DNA of 64,000 nucleotides from Collybiopsis luxurians FD-317 M1 (GCA_000827265.1 KN834766.1:677061-741060), one strand, 5' to 3'. Shown: positions 45,430 through 57,031, numbered from the stretch's first letter. Numbers and translations: made by a program. Notes: a model not told the origin generated them from the letters alone.

Positions 45430-46426
45430 TGTGGATGGAAAGACGCAGAGAGGGAAATGCAGCTCCTATTCACAATGGACTGTTTCAGGCTGTCTCGCTC
45501 TAGCTACGGAGCCTTAGCCAGGATAATCGGCTTGTCAGCACAGGATAACTCAGGGCGCCTAATTAATATATTATTTCTCCGACTATTAATCTCCCCCCCC
45601 CCACAAATATCGCAACCACCTTTCACCATCCCTTCTCCAGCCTTCTCATCAAACCCATTTCACCACTCTCAATTATTGTCAGCTCAAAAACCAAACAAGG
45701 ACACGCGTTTGCTCACCACAAAATGTGCATTGCAGATCATTCAAGGACACGCATTCTTCTGCCATGGAATGTGCATTGCGGGTCATCTAAGGAGACTTGA
45801 GCTGAAGGATTCAGGGACAGCAACATTGAGTCAGAGATAGGTGTCTTGTGCATCTTGTTCACCTCATTGTTCATCCCAATGCTCATCGTTCCCACAAAAG
45901 TCAAGAAGAAAAAAAGGTAATCGTTACTAGTTATCTAATCTCTCTATCTTCTAATGTGAAATTCAGATCTGAAGGCTGGATTTCTCTCGCAATAATGGTC
46001 AGTTTAGCTGTCCATTATCCTTTGTTTTGTTTTCTCCACTAACTGATAAAAATATAAGTCATTTATGCAAACCACTTCTGAAAGGACTGGCAACATCGCA
46101 TCGGGGTTTGCATTGATCAGCCTGGCCATAAACTTCGTCGACACAATGCCTATAAAACCATCACTGCCCTCCTATGAGTCTGCGCTATTTGGTGCACTTT
46201 CTGTGAGTCTTTGATGTGATGCGAATACTATACAGCCTTGCTGATCCAATGTGTACATGTGTAGTTAGTATTTTTGTATTTTTTTACGTCCAGTTTTTAT
46301 CAATTTGAATGTTTTATGCATCCTCGTTTGACCCACATCAGATAAGCTTGAGCACGATCTTACAAGGTATGTCTAAGTCCCAGATCTTGACGCTATTCAG
46401 GAGTATTTAAGCAGTGAGACTCACCG
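45430..46426. other. Upstream of the recombinase gene; possible 5' exon at 46065-46202
   Basis: Mostly non-coding. 46065-46202 (MQTTSERTGNIASGFALISL...ALFGALS) is open for 46 codons and followed by a GTGAGT donor, so it could be the first coding exon of the recombinase gene. A (C)11 run lies at about 45592-45602. Confidence 0.4.
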
Positions 46427-48260
46427 TTGCATCCTCGATCACTACCTTGTATGATGGCCACCACTATCTCATCTAATCTTTTTTCTACTCAGATCAACAG
46501 TGAGACCAGTCAACGCTTTGCTGGTCTCCAAACTTGCTTCCAAGGGTTTCCCAAGCAACCGTTCCCTTTTGCTGATGAAGTCGGCGATGATCTAGATGGG
46601 GAACAGGAAACCTTTGCCCTTCCGAGTGAGAACGATGCTGTGGATGGGGATCAGGAGGGAGAGACATACCTTACGACTTTTGACGAAGAGGGCCAATCTG
46701 TCAGCAATATTAGCTTGGCGGAGAGCAAAGGTATGAACAGCAGTTTGAAGTCAGTTATAATGGGTGCATCGAAAGGGGTCAATGAAGGTACAGACAAGGA
46801 TTATCGACAGTACATTTTCTTTTTGATGAAACCACTTCAAAAACAAACTTACTCACACAGATTAATGAAACAATGTGAATTGTTTTTACTTGAACACAAT
46901 CTCATAAAGGCGGAAGGTGATTTTTTTTGTGAGACTCCACCACGGGAGGCAGCAGAGATGTTAGTTGCGTGGATTATGGATTCGTACATTTGCATTCTCT
47001 CATATTATTTGAAGTGAAGTCTTACACTTGTTCACACAGCTGCGATTCAATCAAATTAAATGGTGAGGAACATCCACAAAATGAGATTCGTAAAGGCTAT
47101 GTACATGCACAAAAAATGCGTGCAGCCGCTACATTTGCTTTTGGTCGCTTGTTTGGGAAGGGGCATATCCCATGGGCAGTCAGTGAGATGACTGGCAACA
47201 TGGTTGGTAACCCCTCTGTTTCGGAGCTGGTATCAGCATACATGGTCAGTTTGCGGCGGCGTAAGGTCAAAAGGCTCTATTCTCTTTGGAACTGTTGACG
47301 CCGGGCTGACTATTTTTTGGCAGGTTCAAGCAGGAGAAGAGCAAACAAGTGCTCGAGCAATTACACCTGTAAGTAGCTTCCAGTATCTCGGCTTTAGCAT
47401 ACTCATCTACTTACAGGAAATTCTTGGACAACTGTGGGACTTCAATCACCGCGATGAAAACTGGAACATTAGGAAATACGCACCGACTCACAGGACTGAA
47501 AAGGATTCTCAATCCTGGGGCGGTCCACGGTTCAGGCGTGCACTTCACCTAGCATATACCCTATCTTTTGCCTGCCTTCTACGGGTAGATGAAACGCTGA
47601 AGATCCAATCGCACGAAATCCAACTTGTGCCTGGAGATGATCTCTGCTTGCAGGTCACTCTACCATTTCGCAAGACCAATCAATTTGGGCGTAAGTGTAG
47701 TTATGCAAGTTTTATGTTCCTTACACTTATTTTTCTTGGTTAGAAATTCAACCATTCTTTCTCTACGCATTGCCGGAATACTTGAAGCACTTATGCCCTG
47801 TCCGAGCCTACTGTGAATGGATCAACACCACAAAGATAACAGAGGGCTTTGTTTTCAGAAAGATTGCTTCAAATGATCGTATTTCAGCTGATTCTACAAA
47901 GCATATGGTATGTTTCTGTCTATATTACATGTTTCCTACCTGATGCATCCACAGACATCCGAGCAGTTCCTGCATGGGTTTCGAATGAACCTGCTGGACA
48001 TTGGCATTGACCCTGCACCCTACGGAACTCATTCTTTCTGTCGAGGAGGATGCCAATGGCTCGCTACCGATCTTCGCTGGACTATAAGAAAAATCTGTGA
48101 ATGGGGTGGTTGGAGCACCGATTTTTCCTATATGACCATTGTCAAGTATCTGATATCATGGAATGATGATCCCCGAGAGAGGCGCGAGGATTTTTTTAAC
48201 ATGCACCGTGCCCCCACCATTGCATGTCCTGCTTGCGGTCGCACTTGTGCATGCTCGTAG
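46427..48260 (+). CDS. Crypton-like tyrosine recombinase, catalytic Arg replaced by Cys
   Basis: At least six exons, start uncertain (ATG at 46451 or an upstream exon at 46065). Order: acidic N-terminus; DKDYRQYIFFLMKPLQKQTY; KMRAAATFAFGRLFGKGHIP and SVSELVSAYMVSLRRRK; then the catalytic part: LAYTLSFACLLRVDETLKIQ (Arg I), FRKTNQFG (Lys), YGTHSFCRGGCQWLATDLRW (H-x-x-R box), GGWSTDFSYMTIVKYL with the candidate nucleophile Tyr codon at 48147-48149, and a Cys-rich end CPACGRTCACS. The position that should be the second catalytic Arg is Cys (TGT at 48039-48041), one C-to-T change from CGT. Fold and family are clear, but this copy is probably inactive. It converges on the SAP-domain gene with about 120 bases between stops. 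Confidence 0.75.
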
Positions 48261-48377
48261 TAACTGGGCAAATGAATATTATTAGTTTCTAATGCTACTA
48301 GTGGTTGAAGTAAACATAATATGTACTATCACAAATAAAAGCATAATTAAACTGGGACGTATCGTAATTAAGGGAAC

Positions 48378-50202
48378 CTATCCTTCCAGCGACTCTTGAG
48401 CTGCTTGACTTCGCTTCGCAATAGCAGAAGCCCGCATGAGAGGCTTTCCACAGCTCTGAAAATGAATGGAGAACTGGTCTCCCAATCGCTCCCACTCTTC
48501 TTCGACTATGCGCGCATGATTCGCCTTCCGCCTCTCTCTCAACTCTTTGGTAATGGCAGTATACAACATTGGCCTGTTCTTCTCTGCATCCCAAAACTCA
48601 GCCCAAAAGTTCTCAGCTGACGACTCAAGGAATCGTTCAGCGACATGCTAGCCGGGTCAATATATATAAGTTCATCGTGAAGGTAAGTATCTGATGGAAC
48701 ACACACCTTCCATTCATTCCAAACCTTCTTCAGACCTTCCCAGCGGCTGTTGTGAGAGTACCCATAGCATATGGGCCAATACCTTAACGCAATTGCGTGG
48801 CCCTTGATCTTCAGTGTACACTCAGCGGGATTGAAACTGGGATGGGTATCATCCCAGACCCTGCCGAGTTGTGCTATATCTCTCGCAAATGAGATGGCGA
48901 GAGGATCCGGAACGTCATCGGCTGTGAATCTAAGCTCGGTTCCATCACCAAGGCCGAGAATTTTTGTTGCGGAAGGTGGACTGGGAGCGATCTCGGTGGT
49001 AGCGGTTGCAGAAGATACAAGCGGTGGGGGCGCAATTGAATCTAGCAAGGTAAGATTTGTCGATATAGTCATGTTTGAACAAGTAGGAGGTGGCTCAATG
49101 CTCTGCAGAGGTGGGACTGGCTGGCTGCAGGGTATGGGCTCTGGGGAAATTGAGGCTGACAGCAAGTGTGGTGAGGACAGAGCGGGATGGCCTTGAACGT
49201 GCATAACATCGTGACTCTGAGGGGGGAGGAGTGACTGAGAGATAGGAGAACATGCCGAGGATGAGGGAGCGAACGGTTTATATTGGATAAGGGTGTTCAG
49301 CTGGCCCTCGATGGTTTCCAACCGAGAATTGAGATCTATCTTCTGAATTGTGAAAGTGGGCATATAAATAATAAAGGTTAGTATAGACACGTACCGAAAT
49401 TGAATCTGCAGAGGGCTTGGTACTATCAGCGGGCCCACGGGGTGTCTGAATGTCAGTGAACCTTTCACACATCCGCTGAGCCTGTAAGGGCATTACACTT
49501 ACCATACATATACAGAATATAAATACGGCAGAAACATACCCATGCAAGTAATGCTGCCTTCTCCTGCGGAGTACGGTTATCCTTTGAGCGTAAGACAATC
49601 CGCGCGGGCTGACTCGATGCATCGTCACCCAAGATATCCTTGCGTCGAGAGTTCACTGCGGAGAGCTTTTTAGGCTCTGCCTGTGTTGCTACATTGATTA
49701 TGCGTGGGCCTTTGTGAGATATACGCGCTCCAGCTGTAGGACTGAAGGAAGATCAGGACAACGGAAATAATACTATCAAAATCAGTAACTTACATTGTCC
49801 AGTTCTTGGGAGTCGAGCTGTATTCAATCAACCGCGACATAAGCGCGGTCTTGTTTCCTCCAATAGTCAGTCCGTACTCGCGGCAATATTCCTTCAGTTG
49901 TGCAAGATTGGCCTTTCGACTGGAATGATAGCGGGGTGAATGATCAGAAATCGTTATATGAATTAAGATAGAGATACTCACAGTTTAATCAATACTCCGT
50001 TGGGGAATCCGTATTCTTTATCCTTATCGAGTTCTTCCATTCCGTCATTCCCAACCGCAGCGAAACCGTAGCTTGTCCAAAAGAAGGTGCGGAGAGTGAT
50101 TATGAGGGCAAGACCGAGAACGAGAGGAAAAGAAATGGAGGCAGAGGCGGCGCCGTCGGTTGCGATAGCTGTGAAACACTCGGTTCTCAATGAACTGATC
50201 AA
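48378..50202 (-). CDS. SAP-domain DNA-binding protein, probable partner of the recombinase
   Basis: Exons on the minus strand give an N-terminal part ending EYGFPNGVLIKL, then a SAP motif KANLAQLKEYCREYGLTIGG NKTALMSRLIEYS (helix-extension-helix, typical DNA binding). Then RKDILGDDASSQPARIVLRS, LAWAQRMCERFTDIQTP, a short coil KIDLNSRLETIEGQLNTLI, a long Pro/Ser-rich linker, and a C-terminal domain FARDIAQLGRVWDD...IALRYWPICYGYSHNSRWEG, HVAERFLESSAENFWAEFWD, ending AAQESLEG. The hydrophobic stretch near the first Met suggests that translation may start later, at the Met of NDGMEELDKDKEYG. Pairing with a tyrosine recombinase suggests an element-encoded accessory protein (inference). Confidence 0.7.
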
Positions 50203-50507
50203 TTCCGTAAGACTAAAATGACCAGCGATTCAGACGGCGAGCGAAAAAGAGAGATTGCGAACAAAAATAAAACAAAAGACAAAGAAAAGCGGGAGTTTAT
50301 TGAGCAACTACGGACATGACTACGGAAGACGGACATGACGGCGGGTGGATGTAAGCAAAAGCGGATGGAAACGCCGTATTACACGCCAAGAGGCGCAAGA
50401 CGATGCAAATCCGGTGAAAGACTTTGACGCGCCAAATGGGTTACGTCATGACAGACGGCCCGCTACCCGGACGTGACAGCACCGTCTTTTCCGAGAGAGG
50501 GCCCAAC
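50203..50507. other. Right end of the inserted DNA
   Basis: Promoter side of the SAP-domain gene; no gene seen. The inserted DNA ends somewhere between here and the hAT-like element. TTACGT occurs at 42496 and about 50441, a possible but unproven junction repeat. Confidence 0.4.
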
Positions 50508-50515
50508 TCAAGGAG

Positions 50516-51247
50516 TAGGGTTGCGGGAAAAACCTCCTCGGAGGTTCCGAACCTGGGGGCAAACCCAGCCCAAAAGAGGACCCGGTTCAGAACCGGTTGC
50601 GAACAGTTCCGAACCGGTCACATGACCACGTGACCTCACAAAACTGTAGATTGAGATCCAACGCCTGATGAGCTTTGCTACGAAGCTCTATGAGATCACC
50701 AGGGCTGGGCATATCCAATACAGAGAGGAGGGTGACTGCATCCGCAGAGTCAATTGAGCTAGAAATTGGAGAAAATAGCTCTGAATCATTGGATAGGGGA
50801 GGTATGACTGCTTTCGTAGAAACTAGGATTGGAAATTCAATCAATGATGAGATAGAAAGTGAGTTTCCAGGTAGAAGTGCTCTGATAGTTGCAGGTATGA
50901 GTGCACGTTCAGCCAGAGGAGGGTGAGCATCAAGGTAAATTTCCTGGGACATCCAGTTAGGCAATGAGCTTAGGGCAAGTCGTTCAGATTTACTTGATAC
51001 TTCATATCACGAAACCACCAAAGAATACCAATTGATTGTATCCCTAAACTGGTAGATATTGTAAGAAATAGCTATTATATTTCGAGTTACACCAACAGAT
51101 GCGCTCCGCCACTCCATTGCATTCACACGTGACCATGTTCTATACCTCCTTGATTTCTTGGAGGGGGTTCGGAACAGGTTCAGAACAGGTTGCGAACCCC
51201 AAAATCACGTGAGTCGGCGTCAAACATAGGTTTTTCCCGCAACCCTA
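50516..51247. mobile_element. 732-base hAT-like TIR element; perfect 20-base TIRs, TSD TCAAGGAG
   Basis: TAGGGTTGCGGGAAAAACCT at 50516-50535 is exactly inverted at 51228-51247. TCAAGGAG flanks both ends (50508-50515 and 51248-51255), an 8-base target duplication typical of hAT insertions. Subterminal repeats of the type GGTTC(A/C)GAAC cluster at both ends, another hAT habit. A minus-strand frame of 125 codons (50587-50964) reads LPGNSLSISSLIEFPILVST and is not recognised; no DDE or dimerisation domain is seen, so it is probably non-autonomous. Perfect TIRs suggest recent insertion. Confidence 0.92.
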
Positions 51248-51333
51248 TCAAGGAGTGTACTTTTGAAGCCTCGTGACGGTAAAAATCATCAGCATGTTGT
51301 CCTCCAGCCACCACCTAAGAATTTTGCAAAATC

Positions 51334-51876
51334 ATGTCCAGCCAAGTTCCTTCGTCAAATGTCAGTCTTTTTAGTGATTTCGATTAAGATTTGGTAGTTT
51401 AAACTTGATTCTTTTCACAGAGCACCTCTGGCGTCGCAACGAGGACTGATCAAGTAAGGGACCAACTTTTTTTTTTTTCCTCAGATTCGATTTTACCTCC
51501 ATATGCTGGTTCCAGGCCCCACCCACACTTCTTAGAGTCACCACCACAGAACAAGCCATTCTGCGCAGGGTTGTTGCGCTTTTAGGACCAGATATCACTG
51601 CACCTGCTGTTCAAGGTGAAGCTGAGGAACTTGTCAGAGAGGTCTGTTTCGAGTTTGTAGGACTTGAATTTCATCTCACCTTGAACGGCGCAGAATATTA
51701 CAAACCTTGTTAGCATCCTTCAGGATAACAGAATTGTCATCCGCTTCCTCAGGGAAGTGATTGCGGAACAGAGGGAAATTACAGCTAGGGCGGAAGCAGA
51801 CTTGGCGAAACAAAAGGGGATTACAGCCAGCATGGAAGCGATTCTTGCTTACATGGAAGAGATCCAGGGGATTTAA
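51334..51876 (+). CDS. cc7: small coiled-coil family protein, subfamily A, 122 residues
   Basis: Four exons: 51334-51360 (MSSQVPSSN), 51421-51453 (STSGVATRTDQ), 51516-51641 (APPTLLRVTTTEQAILRRVV...VQGEAEELVRE) and 51694-51876 (NITNLVSILQDNRIVIRFLR, then a coil lengthened by one repeat, EQREITARAEADLAKQKGIT, ending EEIQGI). Compared with cc1, an additional intron splits the region before APPT. All exons are phase 0. Intact. The hAT-like element lies 78 bases upstream of the start codon and may have disturbed its promoter. Confidence 0.78.
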
Positions 51877-52309
51877 GGCTCAGGTAGGCTGTCAATGTCG
51901 TTTTTCTCTAGCTAGGCCTCAACCTCTCATTCTTTACCAGCTCCGTCGTTCTACTAAATGGACTCGGCATAGATACCTGGAGTCGTATTAGTTTTTGTTG
52001 TTTTCCTCGCTCTGATATCGCAATGCTCTCACAATTCTGTACCGCATTTTTTCTTGTCGTTATGCATAGAATTCTTGCTCTCTATCTCGCCCAATCTTGC
52101 GACCTCAGTCCTCCAAAGCTGTAGAACATGCCTCGTGTTTGCCTCGTGTTGCCACGTATGCGCAACCTTGTGATTTCAATGTGTTTGACCCAAGTACACG
52201 TAATAATCCGCTATGAGCGCTGGACTGGATATGTCATTTGTTTGATGGGCGCTACATTCATCAAGCAATCTTTTTATTTAGTGGAACGAAGGTAGACATG
52301 GCTGGTCAC
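51877..52309. other. 3' flank of cc7
   Basis: Duplicated flank, similar to 54366-54780 after cc8; no gene. Confidence 0.5.
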
Positions 52310-53353
52310 TTCCCGTTAGACAGTCTTACCCTACATTGATGCCATCCTTCCAAAAGGATTAGCTGTTTATCTTCATCATCTTTCACATTCTCAACCAAAA
52401 TTTCAAAGTTTCTGCAATGTCATGCTGTAGTAAAGACATGCACACTGCAAAAACTCCATTAGATCAACTACAAAATCCAATGCCGCTAATGTCCGTTCCA
52501 TCATTGAACAAACGCAAAGATGCCGTCCATCTGTTGACTAACCTTCACCGGCTTGTCTTGTCCCCATTCCTTCGCCATAAATTCATTGAGGACTATAATA
52601 CCGAGTTCCAGTTTGCCGATATCACCAACTGAAACAGCGTCGTCATTGATCAACGCCCCTGCCAAGTCGGGGGCCTCCTCTGCCCCCCACCCTTCCCTCC
52701 TCCACTCTCAAATTTTCTTCATCCCGCAGCCAGACAGTATCCTCTGAAATTCCCACAACATTATTGTGCTCACTCAAACCGTCTTCAGCCTTTCCTTCAG
52801 TATGTCGACCCCATTGCCATCTCTAAACAAATGGTTGCATCTTGTCCAGTTGCCCTAAGTTCTACCCAGCTCTTATCCACCGTTTCATGAGGCTGTCATG
52901 TAGCTAGAAGTTTGGTGTTGTCTTCACAGCTCGATGTGTAGACGGTGAAGGTTTACATTTTGGAGTTTGTTTTTCTAAGCTAAGCTTTTTAAAGGAATTT
53001 CCCCGGTTTCTTTCAACACAACACTACCATTTATGAGCCCGGTTACAAGGAAAATGACTCTTTCCGGTGCGACTGTCAATGTGAGAATGAGCCAAGGAAA
53101 AAGTCTTACCCAGTGGAGGAATCCTTCCTGGGCTAGGAACTTTGTTACAAATAAGAGTGGAGGAGCTGGTGAGAATGTGAGTTTGAGTGTGGGTAAAGGT
53201 AAAGATGTAGGTGCAGGTTTGGTGCGAGTGAAGGTACGGATAAAGGCTTGGTACAAGAAGCTGGAGCCAGAGAAAATGGGAGTGAAAGTGGGTAGAAGAA
53301 GCTAGATCAAAGCCGGATTTATTCAAGACCTTTAGGATGTTGACCGTCTGCAC
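52310..53353 (+). pseudogene. Mrp51 pseudogene 1 (middle and C-terminal parts)
   Basis: The sequence follows intact Mrp51 from the segment equivalent to DAMLPHEFDAYVRRL onward, through PSTNLYQLAQMP and SHPSLLHSQIFSTPQP, to the low-complexity tail. Numerous stops (for example TGA after DITN at about 52630) and deletions, with the N-terminal third missing. The second exon equivalent, with its TITRKM/VTRKM motif and Gly/Lys tail, is still recognisable at 53030-53300. Confidence 0.85.
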
Positions 53354-53864
53354 CGTGGACGTAGACGAATGATATAGGGGGTGAACAGTAAGTATCAGTA
53401 GTTCTGGGTAGTTAAGCTAGATGCAGGGGGGTCCTGGGCGTTTGGTATAAAATGCAAGTGGGTTTGTGTGCTTTTAATCATACTCTACATACTTCAGCTT
53501 TATACATCCTCTGCTCCATTGTGTACTTTGTTTTTCAGGCGAGGTTTGAGTCGATTTTCATTTGCAGCAGGATGGATTGATCAGAGCTTGTGATTATTGG
53601 TTTTAGACTAGATCGCTTCAGGCTTCGCCTCTCAAATCTTGCCTCTTTGTCCGATTGGAATGGACGTTACATTAGTGTAAAGATTGGGTATATTACGAGG
53701 GTACCTGGGTACCGAAAGCTTAATTCAATTGCAGATAGCACAGCCACTGATGTGGCTGTGAAGCCATCAGGGAGGCGAGGAGGAGGAAAGATTTTAAACC
53801 CTCGTGACGGTAAAAGTCATCAGCATGTCGTCCTCCAACCACCATCTGAGATTTCTGAAAAATT
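53354..53864. other. Array junction between Mrp51 pseudogene 1 and cc8
   Basis: Uninterrupted example of the Mrp51-to-cc junction. It contains GATAGCACAGCCACTGATGT (53736) and CCTCGTGACGGTAAAAGTCA (about 53802), the landmarks that in the first unit are separated by the 42.5-51.25 kb insertions. No gene. Confidence 0.65.
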
Positions 53865-54365
53865 ATGTCGGGTCAAGTTCCTTCGTCAAATGTCGGTTTT
53901 TTTAGTGATTTCGATTGGGATTTGGTGGTTTAGACTTGATTCTTTTCACAGAGCACCTCTGGCGTCGCAACGAGGACTGATCAAGTAAGGGACCAACTTT
54001 TTTTTTTTCCCTCAAATTCGATTTTACCTCTATATGCTGATTCCAGGCCCCACCCACACTTCATGGAGTCACTGCTACAGAACAAGCCATTCTGCGCAAG
54101 GTTAGGGCACTTTTAGGAGCGGATATCACTGCACCTGCTGTTCAAGGTGAAGCTGAGGAACTTGTGAGAGAGGTGTGTTTCGGATTTGCACATTTAGAAT
54201 TTCTTCTCAATTAAGTCAATACAGAATATCGCAGACCTTCTGAACATCTCTCGAGACACCAGAACGGTCATTGCCCTCCTCAAAGAAGCGATAGCTAAAC
54301 ATAGGGAAACTACGGCTATTTTGGAAGTTGTTTTAGTTGCTCTGGAGGATATCCAGGGTAATTAG
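53865..54365 (+). CDS. cc8: small coiled-coil family protein, subfamily A, 108 residues
   Basis: Exons 53865-53891 (MSGQVPSSN), 53952-53984 (STSGVATRTDQ), 54047-54172 (APPTLHGVTATEQAILRKVR...VQGEAEELVRE) and 54225-54365 (NIADLLNISRDTRTVIALLK, EAIAKHRETTAILEVVL, ending DIQGN). Very similar to cc7 (second exon identical), so this pair duplicated recently. Intact. Confidence 0.78.
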
Positions 54366-54784
54366 TCAGGTGGGCTGTCAACGTTGTTCTCTCTAGTTAT
54401 GCCTCAATCCCTGAAACCTCTGCTTATTGCTAGTTCCGTCGCTGTGTCAAATGGATTGAGCATATATAACTGGAGTCGCATTAGTTTCGGTTCTTTCCTC
54501 GCTTTGATATCGCAACGCTCTCGCAAATCTGTATCGCTGCTTTTTCTCGTCGTTATGTATAGAATTATTGCTCTCTATCTCGCCCAGTCTTGCGGCCCTC
54601 AGTCCTTCAAAGCTGTAGAACGAGCCTCGTGTTGCCACGTATGCGCAGTTTGCGGGTTCTGCCGAAGTACATGTAAGGATCCGCTGTGGGCGGCGTTGAA
54701 CAGCCTGTCAAACGGGCGTCAAATCTTTCTCTCATTCGCGTCAAAAATAGCCTTCCAAGTGAAGTATTGTTCAATTTAGTGGAA
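54366..54784. other. 3' flank of cc8
   Basis: Duplicated flank shared with cc7, cc11 and cc12 (TCAGTCCTTCAAAG block); no gene. Confidence 0.5.
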
Positions 54785-56160
54785 AGGGAGTCTTGGAAGT
54801 ACTGCATCGGCTTCAAGCTTCAGCATACGTATCTTATCGTGACCTTGTGAAGAGGGAGAATATCAAGTCGAGTGCAGAGAAGCCCTCAAAGCTCAAGCTC
54901 AAGACGGCAATTCAACTCTCCAAAAGATCCTTCGACAATGAATCGTTGGATGATTTCGGGAACGCTGATCTGAGGATTACGGATATGGCTAAGGTTCCGC
55001 CTTCTGCAAAGATGCTTTACCCAACATCGACGCGATGCTTCCACACAAATTCGATATATATCCATCTTCCTCATCCTTGACCCAAAATCCAAGAATTTTA
55101 CAATCCCACGTCGCCTAAGAAACATGCGCGCTGCAAAGACTCGGCCAATTATAGAAACACGTCACAACACCTTCCATTCGTCGACCAGCCGTTACTAGCT
55201 CGCTCAAATGCTTGATGTGTCCCTTCACCGATGATTAATTGAACACCATACCCAGTACCAGTTCGCAAACATCAACGATTTAAACGGCGTCGTCGTCGAG
55301 CAATGCCCATAGTAAGCTGGCAGTCTCCTTTCCTCTCGCCCTTTTTCCCCTCTATTCCCAATTCGTTTCCGTACCGTAACCAGGCAGGTATCATCCTCCA
55401 ATACGCATACAACGTCTTCGCGCCCACTCAAATCGTCTTCATCGCTTCTTTCGACGGATTAACCCCTACCATTGCATAACAATACAAAGAGATAAGACTT
55501 CGTTCTCGAACCGCAATCTCGCAGGGGGCGTGAGGAGAGAGAATATCAACCGGACGCGGCGAAGATGAGGTTGTACCCTGGGAGTGTTTTATTGGAGAGG
55601 CTTCCGACGAGTGTAGCGGAGGATATGAGGTTGATGGGGCAGTTGGAGGATGTGAAGATGTATAGTCAGGCGATGGTAGCTGGGTCGCAGGTGGTGTTCA
55701 GTCAGAGTAGCCCGTATAAACCTGAGACGATAGAGTATGTTGCGCTACAGCCTGTTACGAGTAAGGGGGAGAGGGGATCTGGTAGGGGTTGATGATTTAT
55801 GTTTTTGAACTTTTGTTTGTCTATGCTAATCATTTTTAAAGGAATTGCCCCTGTTTCGGCAGGTACAACTACACCGCTTATGAGCCCAATTACGAGGAAA
55901 ACGACTCGTTCTGGCGCGTCGTCTCCTGGAACTGTTAATATGAGGATGAGCCAAGGAGAGAGTCTTACGCGGTAGAGGAATCCTTTGTGAGCTAGGAATG
56001 TTACGAATAACAGTGGAGGGGCTGGTGTGAGTGCGAGTGCGAGTGTGGGTAAAGGCGTGAATAGGGGTAAAGGTAAAGATGGTAAAGATGCGGGAACAGG
56101 CGAAGGTAAGGGTAAAGGCTTGGAGCAAGGAGCTGAAGGGAATACGATTGAGTGCCGAAA
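54785..56160 (+). pseudogene. Mrp51 pseudogene 2
   Basis: Covers the region from the segment like KSSAEKPSKLKLKTAIQLSK (equivalent to QKAQEARSTLQKKTS) to the tail. The stretch 55565-55790 is still open: MRLYPGSVLLERLPTSVAED ... EYVALQPVTSKGERGSGRG matches intact MRLYPGTVSLERPPTSVAED. Stops and indels elsewhere (about 55080, 55240, 55480) and a tail with TAG show it is dead. Best preserved of the copies at its 3' half. Confidence 0.85.
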
Positions 56161-56426
56161 AATCAAGGGGCAAATAACTTGAACAGTATATTATTAACGA
56201 GATTCTTGAGGAAGTTGCTCTACACGCCTGCCAAATCGTTACCAGATTTCTAAATTTAGTGCTAAAAATAAGTTGGCGCGCCAAGCCATCACCAGTTTTG
56301 AATGAGCGAAGCCGGTAAGCTTGCGGAATCAATTGTCTACAGCTTTTAACACTTCTTGGTCGTTGCAAGTGACGAATCATCACAGCATGTCTTCCACTAA
56401 CCACGACGAGCAATTTTTGGGAAAAT

Positions 56427-57031
56427 ATGTCCAACCGACTCTTATCCTCGAATGTAAAGTCTTTCAAGGCTATTTCGACTGCGAATTCCTTTTCAAACTT
56501 GTTTGCTTTCACAGAACACCTCCGAATCGGATATCCAACCCCCTCCGACCCTTATTCAGGTCGCTGAAAGAGACCAAACTACTTTGCGCCACGTTCGTGC
56601 GCTTAATTCAGGAGAATCCGTGGCGGATCCCACTTCAGTTGTCGTTCAAGAAGAAGCTGAACAGCTTCTCACAAAGGTGCGCTACAGGTTTTTGAGACGT
56701 TCAACCCATCTCATGATAGCTATGCACAGAATGTTACCGATAGCGCGAGGGTCCTCCAGGATCACGAGAGGGCTATCGATATCCTGAAAGAAGATATAGC
56801 GAAATTGAAGGGAAATATGAGTCTCTTTGAGCCAATTTTTGCCATGCTTTTGACAGAGGTGTGTTACGAATTTACGTGGCCTTGAACTCCACCCAAGACA
56901 GTAATGTGCAGCGCTTTTCCGACCATGAGGACATTCTCCGGGACCTCAGGAAGGCTATTGAAGGTCTTAAGGAAAGTACGGATGAATTAGAGGCAGACTC
57001 TGCTGTTTTCGAAGCGATTCACGGGAATTAG
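56427..57031 (+). CDS. cc9: subfamily A member with a duplicated coil exon, second one unreadable
   Basis: Exons 56427-56453 (MSNRLLSSN), 56515-56676 (NTSESDIQPPPTLIQVAERD...VQEEAEQLLTK) and 56730-56858 (NVTDSARVLQDHERAIDILK...AMLLTE). A further coil exon follows (frame NVQRFSDHEDILRDLRKAIE ... EAIHGN, TAG at 57029-57031), but its acceptor leaves an extra T (CAG|TAATGTG), giving TAA at 56902. The predicted product is therefore about 106 residues, ending after the first coil. The duplicated exon shows how the family lengthens its coil; whether the last exon is ever used is unclear. Confidence 0.6.

Noticed and set aside
42496..50446. TTACGT at both ends as a proven target duplication
   Set aside because: Only six bases, and neither edge is fixed precisely; expected by chance in this length of DNA.
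42480..50507. Interpreting the recombinase-bearing insertion as a Starship
   Set aside because: Starship captains are DUF3435-type recombinases known from ascomycetes; this recombinase and the small size fit a Crypton-like element better, and no large cargo set is present.
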